Shown here: in pieces, positions 39,301-54,300 of the stretch
How positions within the stretch are numbered: position 1 is the stretch's first letter
Layout of the letters: each line of letters opens with the position of its first letter
Source of the DNA: Epiperipatus broadwayi
Taxonomy: Eukaryota; Onychophora; Udeonychophora; Euonychophora; Peripatidae
Length of the DNA stretch: 64,000 bases
Assembly: GCA_028023455.1 (NCBI GenBank)
Contig: JAQFVV010000072.1
Span: 768,501-832,500 of the forward strand
Reading direction: 5' to 3'
Notes under the pieces: generated by a model
The model's database searches: none
What the model saw: the letters and a program-made list of their open reading frames with translations, nothing else
Told to the model about the DNA's origin: nothing
Program-made: the position numbers and the translations under genes

Positions 39301-42300
39301 TAGTTAAAATTACATATTTGCATCTTAATGAGATCTCATAAATATTTACAACATAGCTCTAAATTAATGAGATAGTGGAAATATTAAACCGAGTGGTGAA
39401 TTATCACTGATGACGATCAAGTTTTATCACTCAGTTAGTATCTTACTGCCAAGTTAACTCCATCTAATTTTAAAAAGAGAATTCAATGTGCATATGTACA
39501 AAAATTATATAGATATATATTAAAAAAGTTTTGGGAGATATGTATTCTATGATAATAATAAAATAATTAACCACTCATAAACGAATATGACTATTCCAAA
39601 TCCAAAATAAGAAAAGTGCTCAGTACTTTTGCAATGACCATATAAACCAATCTCTGAAACACAAATACATCCATATATAGAATATGCTGTTCCATTTTTC
39701 AGTTCAAATTGATATTTTACAAGGCTGCCTTTTAAATTCTGCAGCAGAAAAATTTTCTTTCTGATATACTTCATCACCATATCTAATTGTAGCTCTTCAA
39801 TGTATTCTATTCTTTGCCATATCTTCCAATGGAAATAAATGGTATTGCACTTCTTTAAAAATATCTTTAGAGATAACTCTGCTGGGGTCTTCCGTTCCCA
39901 TGATAACCATGCTCAAGTTCACCACAAAACACCCTTATATAGGAACTCTCACATTATTTATTCATTTTACATGTTCAATCCAACAGAGGTGAGATTTTAC
40001 AATAGTGGACTTAATAGTATCACATCTAGCAAGCTGAAGCTTAAATTGATTGGTTTTACGATTATGCCATTGTATTTTTAAAATTTTATGGAGCATCCTT
40101 AAATAAAACTTTTCTAATACCTTAATAAAATAATTCCGTCACTTAAAATCTTTAAAAAGGTTCTGATCGCAGATATAAAATATTTCTCCAAAATAGGCCA
40201 TCAATATTTTAATGAAATTTCATTCATCCTTGACAAGACTTTAATATCCTGAATTATTATTGGGTCTTGAATAATGTCGAGACTGTGTAGAATTAATTGT
40301 TTTGTCAGGAAATTGACCAATAATGCTCAGAAAAACTTTACAACAATATGTACATTTTGTCTTCTTATTTCTTAAACCTTTGTAAAACTATTGCTAAAGG
40401 GCGAGGAGAAAGTGGGAATAATGGGTTTCCATAAGGCTATATATCATCATTTCAAGTCACGATTGATCTACTACTGGAATGAATCTTCAAGTTTAATCCA
40501 GCTTCTCCAATTCATAGCCATCATACCAACAAATTTCCTTATATAATACATCCATCTCACATCTGGTCTCTTTCTAGGTCTTATATTAAAACTCACTGAT
40601 CAACCTGACAAGAAAGTTGGACTAATTTTATACAAAATTAAATTGAAGCTATTAGGTTTTTTCTTCAAATAAATAAGTAAAGTATGAATTTTTTTAAAAA
40701 AATTTTATTGACACTAAAAACCATGATTATATCAGTCAATTATATAAATAAAAACATTTTTTTCTCTTGCATATTAATTAATAAGGGTTGAGAGCTTATC
40801 TAGATAATATCTTTTATTACATGAAAGAACATTTCAACAAGTTTTATAAAAATATAGCAAATACCATCCATTTGATATTGTCTGCGGATTAGAAAAAAAA
40901 AAAAATACAATTGCACATCTGCCAACATTATCCGATGATGATAAGCCTTTAATTAGTCTGAATGCAGTAAATATTTTATCTTCTATAATGATAAATTGTG
41001 AAAAGACTTTTCTTTATTCATCATGCACACAATTTGCATACAGTTATAAAACATTTATTTAAAGGAATTAAAATTCATTTATAAAAAAATATTATTTTTT
41101 AAATTAAACATAGCTCAATATATATGTAAACAAAAACAATATTTACAGTTGATATTCCTAATCTTCAGAAACATTCTAATGAATTTAAATTAGAACTTAC
41201 AAATCGGTTTCAAGTATTAGTAGATTTTGAACATGATTCAGATTTGAATGACATTAATAGGAAAATAAGTACACTTTTAAAAACTGCAACAAAGATAGCT
41301 GGTAGAAAAAAGCAGCAATTGACCAGTAAAATTTCTATGGATACTAGAGAATTTATGAAGAAAAGAAGGAATATGAGGATATACAACAATGATGCATTAA
41401 AAAAGATTGAATATCTTGAATTTTGTAAAATAGTGTGGAAAAGAGTTGAAAATGATATAAGAAAGTATAATTGTGAACTAGCAAGGAAAGCTGTAGAAGA
41501 GAATAAAAGTCTAAAGAGTGTAAAACAACATTTTGGTATTGGTAGGAAATTTATATCTGCAATAAGAAAAAAAGATGGCATTATTACTAAAAAGAGAGAT
41601 GACATCATGAAATGTGTAGAAGACTTCTATCAAGAATTATATAATAATAAAGAACAAGTGCCTCCTATACATATTATATCTTCCGAATTGCCCAGAATTT
41701 TGAATGAGGAAGTGAGACATGCAATTAAATTTATGAAGAAAGGGAATGCTCCAGGTAATGATGGAATTGTAATTGATATATTAAAAGAAGCAAGTGAAGA
41801 AATAGAAATTGTTTTAGTAAAGTTATATACCAAATGTCTAAATGATAAAGATGTACCAAATGATTGGAAGAATGCAGTATTAATATTAATATTTAAAAAA
41901 GGTGATAAAGAAGATATTAGAAATTACAGACCTATCAGTCTTTTATCAGTTTTATACAAAATTTTTACTAAGATAATTACAACTCGTCTACAGAAAACAC
42001 TGGATTTCCACCAACCAAAAAAACAAGCTGGATTTAAAAGTGGTTTTAGTATAGTAGATCATATCCAAGTATTGAGAGAAATTATAGAAAGGACAAATGA
42101 ATATGAGTCGCCATTATGCTTAGGATTTGTAGACCATGAAAAGGTATTTGATTCTATAAACATTTCTTCAGTGATTAAAGCATTGGATCATCAAGGTGTA
42201 GATCCAGGACATTGTCATATTTTGAAGAATATTTATAAAAATGCAACAGCAACAATTAGATTACATAATGATAGTAGGAAAATCAACATTGAAAAGGGTG

Positions 42301-45300
42301 TAAGACAGGGTGACTCCATATCTCCAAAACTTTTTACTGCAGTGCTGCAAGAAGTATTTTGTGGATTAAAATGGGAAGCTAAAGGAGTGAAAGTAAATGG
42401 AGATTATTTAAGTCATTTAGATTTTGCGGATGATGTAGTTGTTTTTGCAAATAATGCTTTAGAGCTACAGGGAATCTAGCAGGAGTTATCAGATGAAAGT
42501 AGGAAAGTAGGACTAAAGATAAATGTTAAAAAGACTAAAGTAATGTTTAATAGATTTTCTCAAAATATGAAAATAAAGATTGATTATGATGGGTTAGAAG
42601 AAGTTAACAGTTACAAATAACTTGGTCAGATTATTAATACAGATGGAAATATGATGGATGAAATTAATCATAGAATTAAGCTTGGTTGGAGTGCTTTTGG
42701 TAGAAATAACTTGATACTAAAGGGAAATATGCCTATGTGTTTGAAAAGAAAGGTTTTTAATAAATGTGTTTTGCCAGTTCTTACTTGTGGATCTGAGACT
42801 TGGACACGTAATAGAAGAGCAATACAGAGACTTCAGACCACTCAAAGAAGTATGGAGAGATGCATGTTGGGAGTAACAAGGGATCGAAAACGCAATATAT
42901 GGGTAAGAGAACAAACAGGTGTTACTGACCTCATTGAAAAAATTAAAAGACTGAAGTGGAGTTGGGCTGGACATATTGTTAGAAGAGATGATAACAGATG
43001 GCAATTGAAATTTTAAACTGGATTCCAAGAGATTGTAAAAGACCCAGAAAGAGACCACATGTGAGATGGATGGATGAAATAAGAAAGTGTGCAGGGGTGA
43101 TGTGGAGAAGAGAAGCTAAAGATAGGAAAAGATGGATTGAACTTGGAGAGATCTTCATCCTGCAGTGGATTGATAATGGTTGTTGATGATGATATGTAAA
43201 CAAAGGAAGTAAATTACTCTCCCCCAGCATATGACTTAAAAGCACTCTAAATGTTGAACAAAGAATCAAGAATAGAATGAATCCACCTATTCTTGATAGC
43301 TGATGCTTATAAGCATATCTTTGTCAACATTGTTGGCAATTCAGAATGAAATTAATTTATCAATCAGATAGAACGCATAACTAATTATACAAGACTGGAG
43401 ACAGCATTTCACTTTTAACACCTTGATTGCAATAATTAAATAAGATTTAATACGTAAATGTTAAATTAAACATAGCTCAACATATATGCCAAGAAAGGGA
43501 GTAAATTTCTCTCCCCCAGGCTATGACTTAAAAGTACTAAATGATCACAGAATCAAGAATAGAATTAATCCACCTATTCTTGGTATAAAAAATAAAAAAT
43601 TAATGTTCACAACTCCATAAATTTATATAGATTATAAATTGATAAAATTGCTATTTAAGTGAATGCTATATACAACAAAAATATTAAAGATCATGAACTC
43701 TTACATTGTAATAGATGAGTTTGCTATATTCTGAACAATTGCCTGATCTCTAATGCATAGCACTGCAGGGTCATATAGATAATACTGTTTTTATATTGAG
43801 TGGTTAAGACATTATCAATAAGAATGTCAAAAAATACCACATACATTTACTCAATATAAAATTTAGTTAGAACTATTACTCAATTTAGTCAATGGATTTA
43901 AGAATATTTTCCAATTTATTTTTTGTTTTTGACACTGCTTCTCTATTTCAACATCGTCATATCACCAGTGCACAAATTAAGACCAATATTTCCTACCATG
44001 CCTGCAGTCTACTTACCCTCACTAGGCAAACCAAAAGCATCGAACATCTGAATTATCATGCCTGAATTGATAGATGATATTTTTCATTACACCATCTGTC
44101 TCAAGATACAGATTGGTTTCTGTCTATTTTTAATATCTTATGGAAGAGTGAATAATTATTGTACTGATATTTTCAAGGTTTTTTTTTACCGATTTTAATG
44201 AATGCACCTCTCCCCCTAACTCAACCCCACCATATTGCAGAAATCCAGACTACCTTCACTCATGATGCATGCATTTCATGAATAATCTTCACTTATCAGG
44301 TGAAGTAGAGGTATTAAACACCTGAGTTCCATCCCAAGTTTATAGCATGATATTTATTATGCCACCCCCACGCAAGATACAGACTGATTTCTATCCACTT
44401 TTGATATCTTGGGTAATCCAATAATGTGACTATGATTTAATAAAATATGTTTTTTTTTTTAAACAGAATAAAAGTTTGCATTAGCATAGTAGCAATCAAA
44501 ACATATCCATTACAATGAGAGAATTTAAAAAAGAAATGCAGAAAATATCACAAAATTTTAGTGATAAATCAAATCAATAACAAAGAGGATAGATATTTTT
44601 TTTAAAGTATAAAAATATTTTAAGAGTAAAAAAAATTCCAAAACTTGCCAATCTTTCAGACTCACGTGATCAAATGGGGCTAAAACTGCTGCTTAAATCT
44701 AATAAACTATCAAGCCAGTTTTGTGCAGTATATCATAAATGGTTTTTCGTTATTTTTTTTAAAAAAAGAAGACACAATACATGAAGAAGCAGAAATTTGT
44801 AAAATGACAGAATATACATTAAATGTATAAGAATAATTATTCAAGAAGTATATTTCCTTTCTCCTTTTTGATCAAACTGACCTAAAATATTTTTAAAAAG
44901 ATGGCATTTTACTCAATAGTGATATCACTTATTGAGATAAACAGAAAGATTTTATTCTGAAGAGAGCTGATTTTTTAAAAAAATTTTTACAGTATAATTA
45001 GCCAATCATTATCAAATAAAGAAAAAAAAAAGATATTTGAATGTGCACAATAATGAAGATAATCAACTCACAAACCTGAAAAATATAATAATAGAGAGAA
45101 TTTCTAGAAATAATACCAACTTTGTTTTATATGTAATATATATTTCCGAAAGCATTTGATGTAATAACATTCCACTATTCACATGACTGTCGAAAAATAT
45201 GCCTGAATTGGATTCAACATAAACTTTATTTAGCTTGAAGAAAATCATGAGTGCAAAATCGAAGTTTAACTTAGAAATCTACTTTTATGTTGAAGATATC

Positions 45301-48300
45301 AAATTTTTTAAATAATATTAGAGAATATATTGATCTTTTTTTTTTTTTATCTATGAGAGCAATTTAGCATAATGGTAGACTTGGAGTTAAAGGTTCCAGA
45401 ATCTATTCTCATCTGATAACTATTTTTTAAAAAAAGCTTTCTTAGATTCACTGAATTGAATTGTTAAATGTTCAATCAGCCATTAAAACGTCATGATTCT
45501 TGACAATTTGTCAGATGAATATTATTTATGAAAGCAAATACTATATTTTAGAATTAATAATAATAATAATAAAACAACTATCATATATAATTTGAACTTT
45601 TCATCACATTTGTTTGTTATCTAGATGACATTAGAGTCCATAAACTGAGTTTATTATTACTTCTGGTTGTAATAATTAGTGCTCAGAATAAGTCTGAAAT
45701 GATTTTTCCCAATTCAAGTTTGCAGCTTACAGTAAAAGCATGAAATAATATAAATTTTATTATTAACTTAGCGAGACAACATTTTAACTTATAAAAACAA
45801 TCATAGCTGGATTTGCATTTCTTATTTTAAGCGTTCTACTAAGTCTTTCTCATACTGGAAAAAATAAAAAAACAACAAACAACTTTAATTCCCCAGAAGA
45901 AACTGAATTTAATAAATAACACAAATCTTTTTAACAATAATAATAGAATGGTTTATTGCTCGGAAATTCTTAAATAATCTAAGCCCTGACCTTTAAATTC
46001 CAGAGTCTCTTTTTATTAAATATTTATAGTAAATTTTTACGAAACAAAATAACTTTATTGTTTTTTATCAAAAAATTAACTGTGATGATAAACTTATGTT
46101 AATAACAGCTCCTTATTTACACAATGAAATTGACAAACATTTATAGTGAAGCATGTAAACAACACTGATAAAAAGTTTGAGAATACAATAATGAAATGTA
46201 CTTTTATTAGATATTCAACTTCAATTTTTCTGTTTTATAAAAAGATAAATAGCTTATGTAACCAAGTTTACACTGCATCTCCATTATCTATTACATTATA
46301 ACTTCAGTTTATTCATGCATTAAAATAATCGTATCAAATACTTTTTTCTAATAGGATATCTTTAAGCAAATAATTTTTATTAATATAATAACAGTTTCAA
46401 CTGTTCCTCGCAGTCTTTTTCAGAACTCAATCTATTGCTCTACCTTTTCTTTTCCACCATTAAAATAAAATGGTAGATGGGAAAGGTAGAGCAATAGATT
46501 GAGATCTGAAGAAGACTGCGAGGAATAGTCGAAACTGTTATTATATTAATAAAAATTATTTGTTTAAAGGTGTAAGAAGACTGTGATTATTTAATACACT
46601 ATATTGTTGTATATGAATAGGCAAAGAAGAAGAAGGAAAAAGTATATATAGAATTATATATATCTTTACAACAGTAATACTCTTGAATCTTGGTCAGCAC
46701 ACATTTCAATGATAAAAAGAACAAAGATTCTGATATTACAGCCTTTATTTAATTTTTAAATGATTTAATTCTTTGATTTCAATATTTTAGGAATACTAAA
46801 AGGGAAACAGCTAGATCTATTACTAAATACCAACAGAGAATAGAAATTAAATAATATGAAAAATACATACATCTTCTAGAAATGAATAATTCAAGTTTAA
46901 GTCATATTATACCACCAGTCAACTTAATGAGTACTTTATGTAGCGGATAGATAAGCTTACAATTTATATTTGAATTCCATTATTATCTGCTATAAAAACG
47001 ACATCCCAACTGATAACATGTCAAAAAGTTCATATAAGTCTTCATTTAATAATATTATATAACATTTAAAATATATATATTGCTTACATTTTTTTGTAAC
47101 ATTAATATAAAATTTTTAAAGCTTAAAGAGCTCCCCCCCCCCCTTTCAAGTTTATTAGCCATGATTGTCAGTTGCTGATGCAGATTTTCTTTTATATACT
47201 CTCCTATCATATAATAACTTCTTATTTAATTTTAGTGCCATACCAACAGCAATAATAAGACTTTTCATTTTAACTCCTATCTTATAAAGTCATTTTATAA
47301 ATACTAATCACTTATACTATCATCTTTTCTCAATATGTAACTAAGTAGTTTTTAAGTAAATTTCCTTTTATATAGCAACTTCTCATCTAACTTTAGCTCC
47401 TTTATATCAACAGTGATAGACATTTCATCTTAATTATCTTTTCCTCTCTTATAAAGTCATTTTACAGATATCATTTTTTCTAATCACAGAATCAATTCAC
47501 CCAAGTTCTGATTCTCATTTCCCCCCATCAGCTGGTGTTATCTCAAGTTTCCCTAACTATTACTTTCCATATTCTACTCCTTGTCATGTCATAAATCGAT
47601 CATTGCAAATTCATTTCAGTAAATTTGATCGCAAATATTATTTCCATACCAATATCAATACTGTTCATATAAACTTTCTATATAGTCTTGGTACAGTGGC
47701 ATAATGGCAGACCCTGGAACGCAGAGTCCCTGGATTGTGGCCCAAGCTGGTATAATGGCAGACTCTGGAACTCAAGGTCCATGGATTGTGTCCAAGTTCT
47801 GTCATTTTCAGATTCCAACGTCTTATGAATGCCCAAACATTAAACCACTTGAGAATTATTATTTACTTTTGGATTAAGCAATCTTCAAAGATTTGATGGC
47901 ACTCTTTCAATCAACTGATATATTTTTATCATTTAGATATCTAGTTTTGCTGACAATTTCCTTATATTTGATTTTAAAATTTCTAAAATAGTTCATGTCC
48001 TGGAATTTTCCCATTCTTCATAAATTTAATTGCATGCCTCATCTCTTCATTAAAAATAATTGTAATTTCTGAAGATTATTTTCTTAAATAATTAAGTATC
48101 TATTGGTTTAAGAAATTTTACGTATTGAATGTATATTTACATCTATTTTTATGTTTAATGTATTAATGAAAACATATTCTTTAAGCTTTTAAAGAATTTA
48201 TAAAACAAAAATTCTGCATTTCTACTGCTTTATGAAATGAAATTAAAATTCACAACAAAAAATTATTATTAGTAAAAATTACTTTCTGTATAATTCAGTA

Positions 48301-51300
48301 ACTAAAAGCATGATATGTTATCCAAAAAATTATTATTATTTATCTCCCATAAAAAATTATAATGCGATTGGAAAATTAATCCAAAACATTTATGAAGAAA
48401 ACAACATCTAAATGCATAGCATATATTATTTTTTTATATAAAAATTATCAACATGAAATTAAAAAAAATTTCTGAAAAATATTGTGTATCAGCCCTTTGC
48501 ATTAAGACATTCATATGATCAATAAAGAAAAGAATCCAAAGTCCCCCTTATTCCCCCTAAAATCCTGTCCCCTATCAAAAATTCTATTCTTTAAAGTCAT
48601 CATAAAAAATCTCAGTCTACAGAGAGACAAAATTTTCCCCCATTCGGGACTTAGTTAAAGATTTTAAATAACAGTAATTTAGACTCTAAACAGAATTATT
48701 TTATTACTAATCATACGAATTTCTCATCTTGGAGGATTAATATACAGTATTTCTTATAAATATGCCGATCTTTTAATCTTGAAAATTCTTGTTACAATAT
48801 TACGAAAAATATAAATTAAATCAACAACAAACAAACATAGTCTTCTATTTTAAAAATAGCCTATTAATTTCAGTATATATCCAAAACAAAACACATGCAA
48901 ACTTCTTTATAAATCTTAAATTTATTATATGAAGTATTATAATAATTTATATAATAAATCAGATTAATAAAGAAGTTTGCATGTAATTTGTTTTGTATAT
49001 ATATATTAAAAAATATATATAAAACAACATACATTGAACAAGCTGAAAATCATATGATAAAGAGTCACGCACGATATTTTATTGAATATATAAAACAACC
49101 AATTTCCTCAAAATTAAATCATGAAAAAAAAAAAAAGAAATTTATAAACTTCGGATGTTTTAAACAGAAAAACATTCTTGTTCAAATAAAAATTCCAGTG
49201 CCCTGCAATATTAACCATTCAGTTTAAATTAGTCGTCATGAATCCGGTATACAGTATCAAAAGTGCTTGGTGAATTAGTATTTATTTTAAAACTTTTTAC
49301 TCTGTGTATTATTTATATATGTGTTGGGTATTTATATATACTTTTTAAAAAACTTTTAATTATTTCATTTTGCAATTAGTTTACCATAAGTATACCAGAA
49401 TTTAATTTTTTGAATTAAGTAATAAGATTTTATTTATTAAATAACTAGGTTTTTATTTCACACACATAATACATTTTTTATAAAAACATATATTTGCACC
49501 TTTACTTTTTTTTCTATTATTTTATAATATGAAGTAACTTAATTATTACAAAAAAAACCCAAAAAAAAACAAAATCCATACATACATGTTTTACAATGTA
49601 CAAATATATGTTTTTAAAATTAAATTAATTTTTTTTATCGGCCAACCATCTTTACCTTTTTAAATATACAATTAGAGTTATTGGATAACGCCAAACAGAG
49701 AGTGTTTTCTGAGCACGCTGATTTTTCTTACAAGAGGGGCAATACCAAGGATTCTGCTCATCAAGTATTTCACTGAAATGTATCAAAATTAATAAAGCAT
49801 TATAGATATATTTAATAATATATCACAATATAAAGCACTAAAAAAAAAATTAGACACAAAATATTTACAAGTTTATATGAATCAAAAGTATCTATTACAG
49901 AAATATTCATCAACATTCAAATCATAACAATTTTAAGGTTCCAAATGCACTCTTTTTTTTTTTTTTTAGAAATTAATAAATATTTGATTTATTAATGAAT
50001 TTCCAGTTATGTAAACATAACTAATTAAAGTCACCAAGCTTCTATTGCAATCAATTATTGTAAAGTTAAAATAAATCACAGATATAAAAGACCATCATTA
50101 TCAGTTGTGCTAGTTTCCAAATGTGTCTTCACATTTCAAAAACAATCATATACATATTGTTATATTTTAATTTACAAGCATCAAACTTACTCCAGTCACA
50201 ACTTTGCCACAATCCACTCTAGATGAATACATTAATGATTATCATTAGTCATTTATTAAACTAGAGATTATCCCTAACCCAGATGTAAACTTTAAATCTC
50301 AGCTCTTTAATATATCTATTTTAAATTAAACAGGCATGCATGGGGTAATTCAACCTCATTTCTTTTTCTCCATGTAATATCTTTTATGGATGTACTTAGT
50401 AATTTTCATTCTTGAAACATACAAATAAAGACATCTTAGAAGACAAATGACTCCCAAGATATATTTCATGCTGAACCAACACTCATTAGTTGGGGGTCAT
50501 TTGTCTTTTAAGTAACTTCATTCATATATTTCTAGAATGTGTGGAGGAGTGAAGGTTGTTACACACATCTATAAAAGATACTACACATTGAAAAAGAGAA
50601 ATGAAGTTGAATTACCCTACGAATGTGCATGTAATTAAAAAACAGATATATTAATCTTTAACTGACGTTTAAAGTTTGTATTTGAGCTAAAGATAATCTC
50701 CAGTGTAATAAATAAATACTTAATGTCAAATATGTGGAGAGAATTTGTTTGAGACTTGTAGATCAAAATTTAACAATTTGCTATTGATAAATACTGAACA
50801 TATGATAAAGATATGTGGGAGAAATTATAACTTAGGCCAATTATTTTACATATGCCCTTTATAAAAATTTATTATCTTTTACATGTTTGATAAAAAAATC
50901 AACCAACCTCTTGCAGGGCATGAGTTTTTATCAATCTAATATATCATCATCAACTGCTCAGGGGACCAGTTAAGACCATGTCAATCAATTCACAACTTTC
51001 ACTATGATACTAAAGTTTTTTTCATGGTAATTTAATTCATGTTCAAACTTAATATCATGCTGAACATTATGAGTACACTTAAATAGAACTGAGTAATTAT
51101 ATTTGATATAATCTCAACTAGTCTCTTGAATATAGATTTGATTGACAAAAATATATAGACTTCAAAAGATCAATTGATGCTTCTACAAACATTACCATAT
51201 AAAGATCATAAATTTCTTTTCTACAGAGGATGTAAAATAATATCAATGTAGTACATCTTTATGTGATATTTAATATTAACATTCATGTAATATAGGGAGC

Positions 51301-54300
51301 ATAGCAATAGCTCAAACAAGCTCTTAATGGATAAGTGCGGTAAGAGAAAAATATTTAAAATCTCTATCTAGAACATTCCCATCCCCAGACCAATTGGTTT
51401 CGAGCTTTTGGCTCACATTCAGACACTAGAGATTACATATTTGTAAATACAAGCTCATAAAAGCAATGTCGTGTTATATATGACTTGCTTTATTGATGAT
51501 TAATATTAACATTCATAAATTCTCATTCCCACAACAATCTATACTTATGCAGTGACCACAGAATAATATCTCTATGCACTTAAAAGCAAATGTTATTTTG
51601 CTAAAATATAGATCAATTTTTAAAATTTTATATAGATAATCTCAAAAATTATAATGAATTATTCTATATCTTTAGTTCATGACACTTTCACTTCAAAATA
51701 TATATACTGAAAAAAATTATTTCATTTCATGTTAGCTTCAGAATAACCTAAATATTAATAATATTCTAATAAAAATTACATTAAATTTATTAAAAGACTT
51801 ATATATATATATATATAAGTGACCAGGTGATAAATTAAAAGCATTTTAAATAATATGAAGATTTAATGTTTATTAGAGAGCTGTAAACGATAAAGAGCAT
51901 GGAAGAAGAGAAAATTTTTTTTTTCTCTCTCTTCAAGTTTTATTTAATAATTTTTTAATTATTATTGGAAAACAAAAAAAAAAACCATCTACCAAAAAAT
52001 AATAATAATAATAATTTAAGGTTTTATCTCTGTAAAAATGAAATATGTTTCCCAAAATAATGTATAAATAGAATGCCACATTTTTTAAATGTATAAATAA
52101 AATGCTGTTTAAAGTAATTAAAAAAAAAAAAATCCAACAATAATTTGGGATATATATGTGGGAAAAAATACAATCTGTTTTTCAATTATATAAATGATGA
52201 ATAAACTAAAATGTAATGCTATAAGACAAAATGGTGTGAACAAACTTCAACCACTTATTGACAATAGAGGATGTGTGCGCTGCCATTCAGGTTTTGACAG
52301 TTTGAATTGACTATTTATGACCAGATCCCCATCTGTACTGACAGCAATCAGATTGTGAGAAAAATCTTGTTGCAGAATTTAAATTAACTAGTCAGGATCA
52401 ACACTGTCATTTCTGAAGTAGATATATGATTGGATGGAAGATTGAGCAAAGGGTTGTTTTTTTTCAAAAACAGAAGATAGTCTGGGCAGTGAATTTCAAC
52501 AGAAGTTCAGCAGTGGTGAGGCAAACAGTAAGAAGCACAACTTGGTAATCTGAAATTAAATTGATCTCACTTTATTTTATTGAAAAGAATCATCTCTACA
52601 CTTTACTAAAAGCTGAGTATTGTCAACCTAACTATGTAACTAATTTCATCAAAAGGAATGTAGGAGAAGAAAATTAACCCTGGGAAAAACAGTCAGCAAG
52701 CCGTATATATTAATCCATTCAAAATCATGACTATCTTAGCATATAAACTGGAAACTTAAGAGTTACAAGAAAGAAAAGCTAACCTAAAAGAACATGATTA
52801 TTAAACTGAAACCTGTGTTAATCTGGTGGAATAAAATAATTATTAAATTGACGTATAAGAAGAAAAAGCTAACTTGAAAAGAAATAATTGTTAAACTGAA
52901 ACTTGTAACTACAAAAGGATTAAAAGTAAGCAACTCCATAGTAAAAACAAAAAATAAGATATAATTTGTACACATTCTCTCTTATAAATATTATCTTATA
53001 GGGACAATATTAATTAGGAGGAATTGTTAATATATATTTTTCTTTTAATTGTTTTGTTGAAAAGATGTTATTTTTTATTAGATTAAGTGCGGCGCATTCC
53101 CATTTTCACAAGAAAATTAAGTTTAAATTAGAATTATTTTTTCTTTATTGTGGAATACTTTTTTAGGGTTTGAGAATTGTAGGGGAATAACTTATTTAAA
53201 TTAAATATTAATCAATTAGAAAAAATAAGATGGGAATAATAATTAGATGTGTTATATAAAATCATATGTAGTGTATCAAATTATGTGCAAAACTGTAGGG
53301 TTTGTCACATTATCTCCTTATCCCAGTAAAAAGTTATTTAGTATTAAAATTGATTAAGTTTATACATGTGCATTTTCTCTTGTTCACAGTCACAATCCAT
53401 AGAGTCTTTGCAATCCCAAGCTAATTTGAGCATAAGTATTTTCAAGTGTGTGTGGACATTCAAAGAATTCTCTGGATGGCACAAAGGTAAAAACCATCTT
53501 TATGGTCTACTCATTTTACTTTATTTCAGGTAGATAACTACTATTTTATTAGTGGCTAATACATTTATAGTACCTGATGGGCCAGAACATTTATGATGAT
53601 CAGCATTAATGTAACAATTCCAGCATATTTATTTAGAATTACTTTTATAGTTTTTTTTAGCACTTATGTATGTGCATGCATAAAATATTAATTGCTTTTA
53701 TAATATGCCTTAAGTTTAATGTTGGCTAGATAATGATTTAATTAAAATTTATAATATATCTATTTTAAATCCAGTCACAAGGATTGACTGTTAGTACTGA
53801 TGATTATTGCTAGTGATGCAATATTATATTTTATAATTTCTTATAATAGCTTCTAATGATGATTTTTATCACGCTCACTAATTATGAGCTTTTGAGGATA
53901 ATGATTTCCATCATCCCAAGAATTCCATATTGTTATAAATGATGCAGCCCACATATGGCTTGAATATGATTCTAAATGCATCTCTTGTCCATATCATTAT
54001 AATATATAACGATTTCCCCTTACAAACACAACAATCGCAGATAACTATTTAGAGCAAACACAATGAATTCTGCTTCAATTCTAGTTTTTTTTATCATGAA
54101 AAAATAATAATTCAACTATAATCTAATCACTTCATTATGCTTTGTCATTTTCCATTTAATTTAAAACTTTTACGTTCCATTATTGTTCAATCCGTCTTAT
54201 CTTTACCAACTTAATTTCTTTTTCAATTGATGTAAACAAAAGTATATCACATCCATGTATAAATCATTTAAATATATTCTTTCCCTCTTTTCAAATTACT

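Larger units (their letters stand above)
38538..49655 (-). other. USP intron D-E, 11.1 kb
   Basis: Holds LINE C 3' sequence (39.55-40.08 kb), LINE A fragments (40.44-40.59 and 47.97-48.08 kb), full-RT copy A2 (41.13-43.2 kb), tandem copies of the A2 target site (43.19-43.6 kb), tRNA-like repeats (45.36 and 47.69 kb) and two small foldbacks (46.37 and 48.89 kb). The stretch 38.6-39.5 kb shows nothing recognisable. Confidence 0.65.

Noticed and set aside
14575-47143. Poly-C runs at 14575, 25309 and 47133
   Set aside because: Simple homopolymers; no consistent context that would suggest a function.
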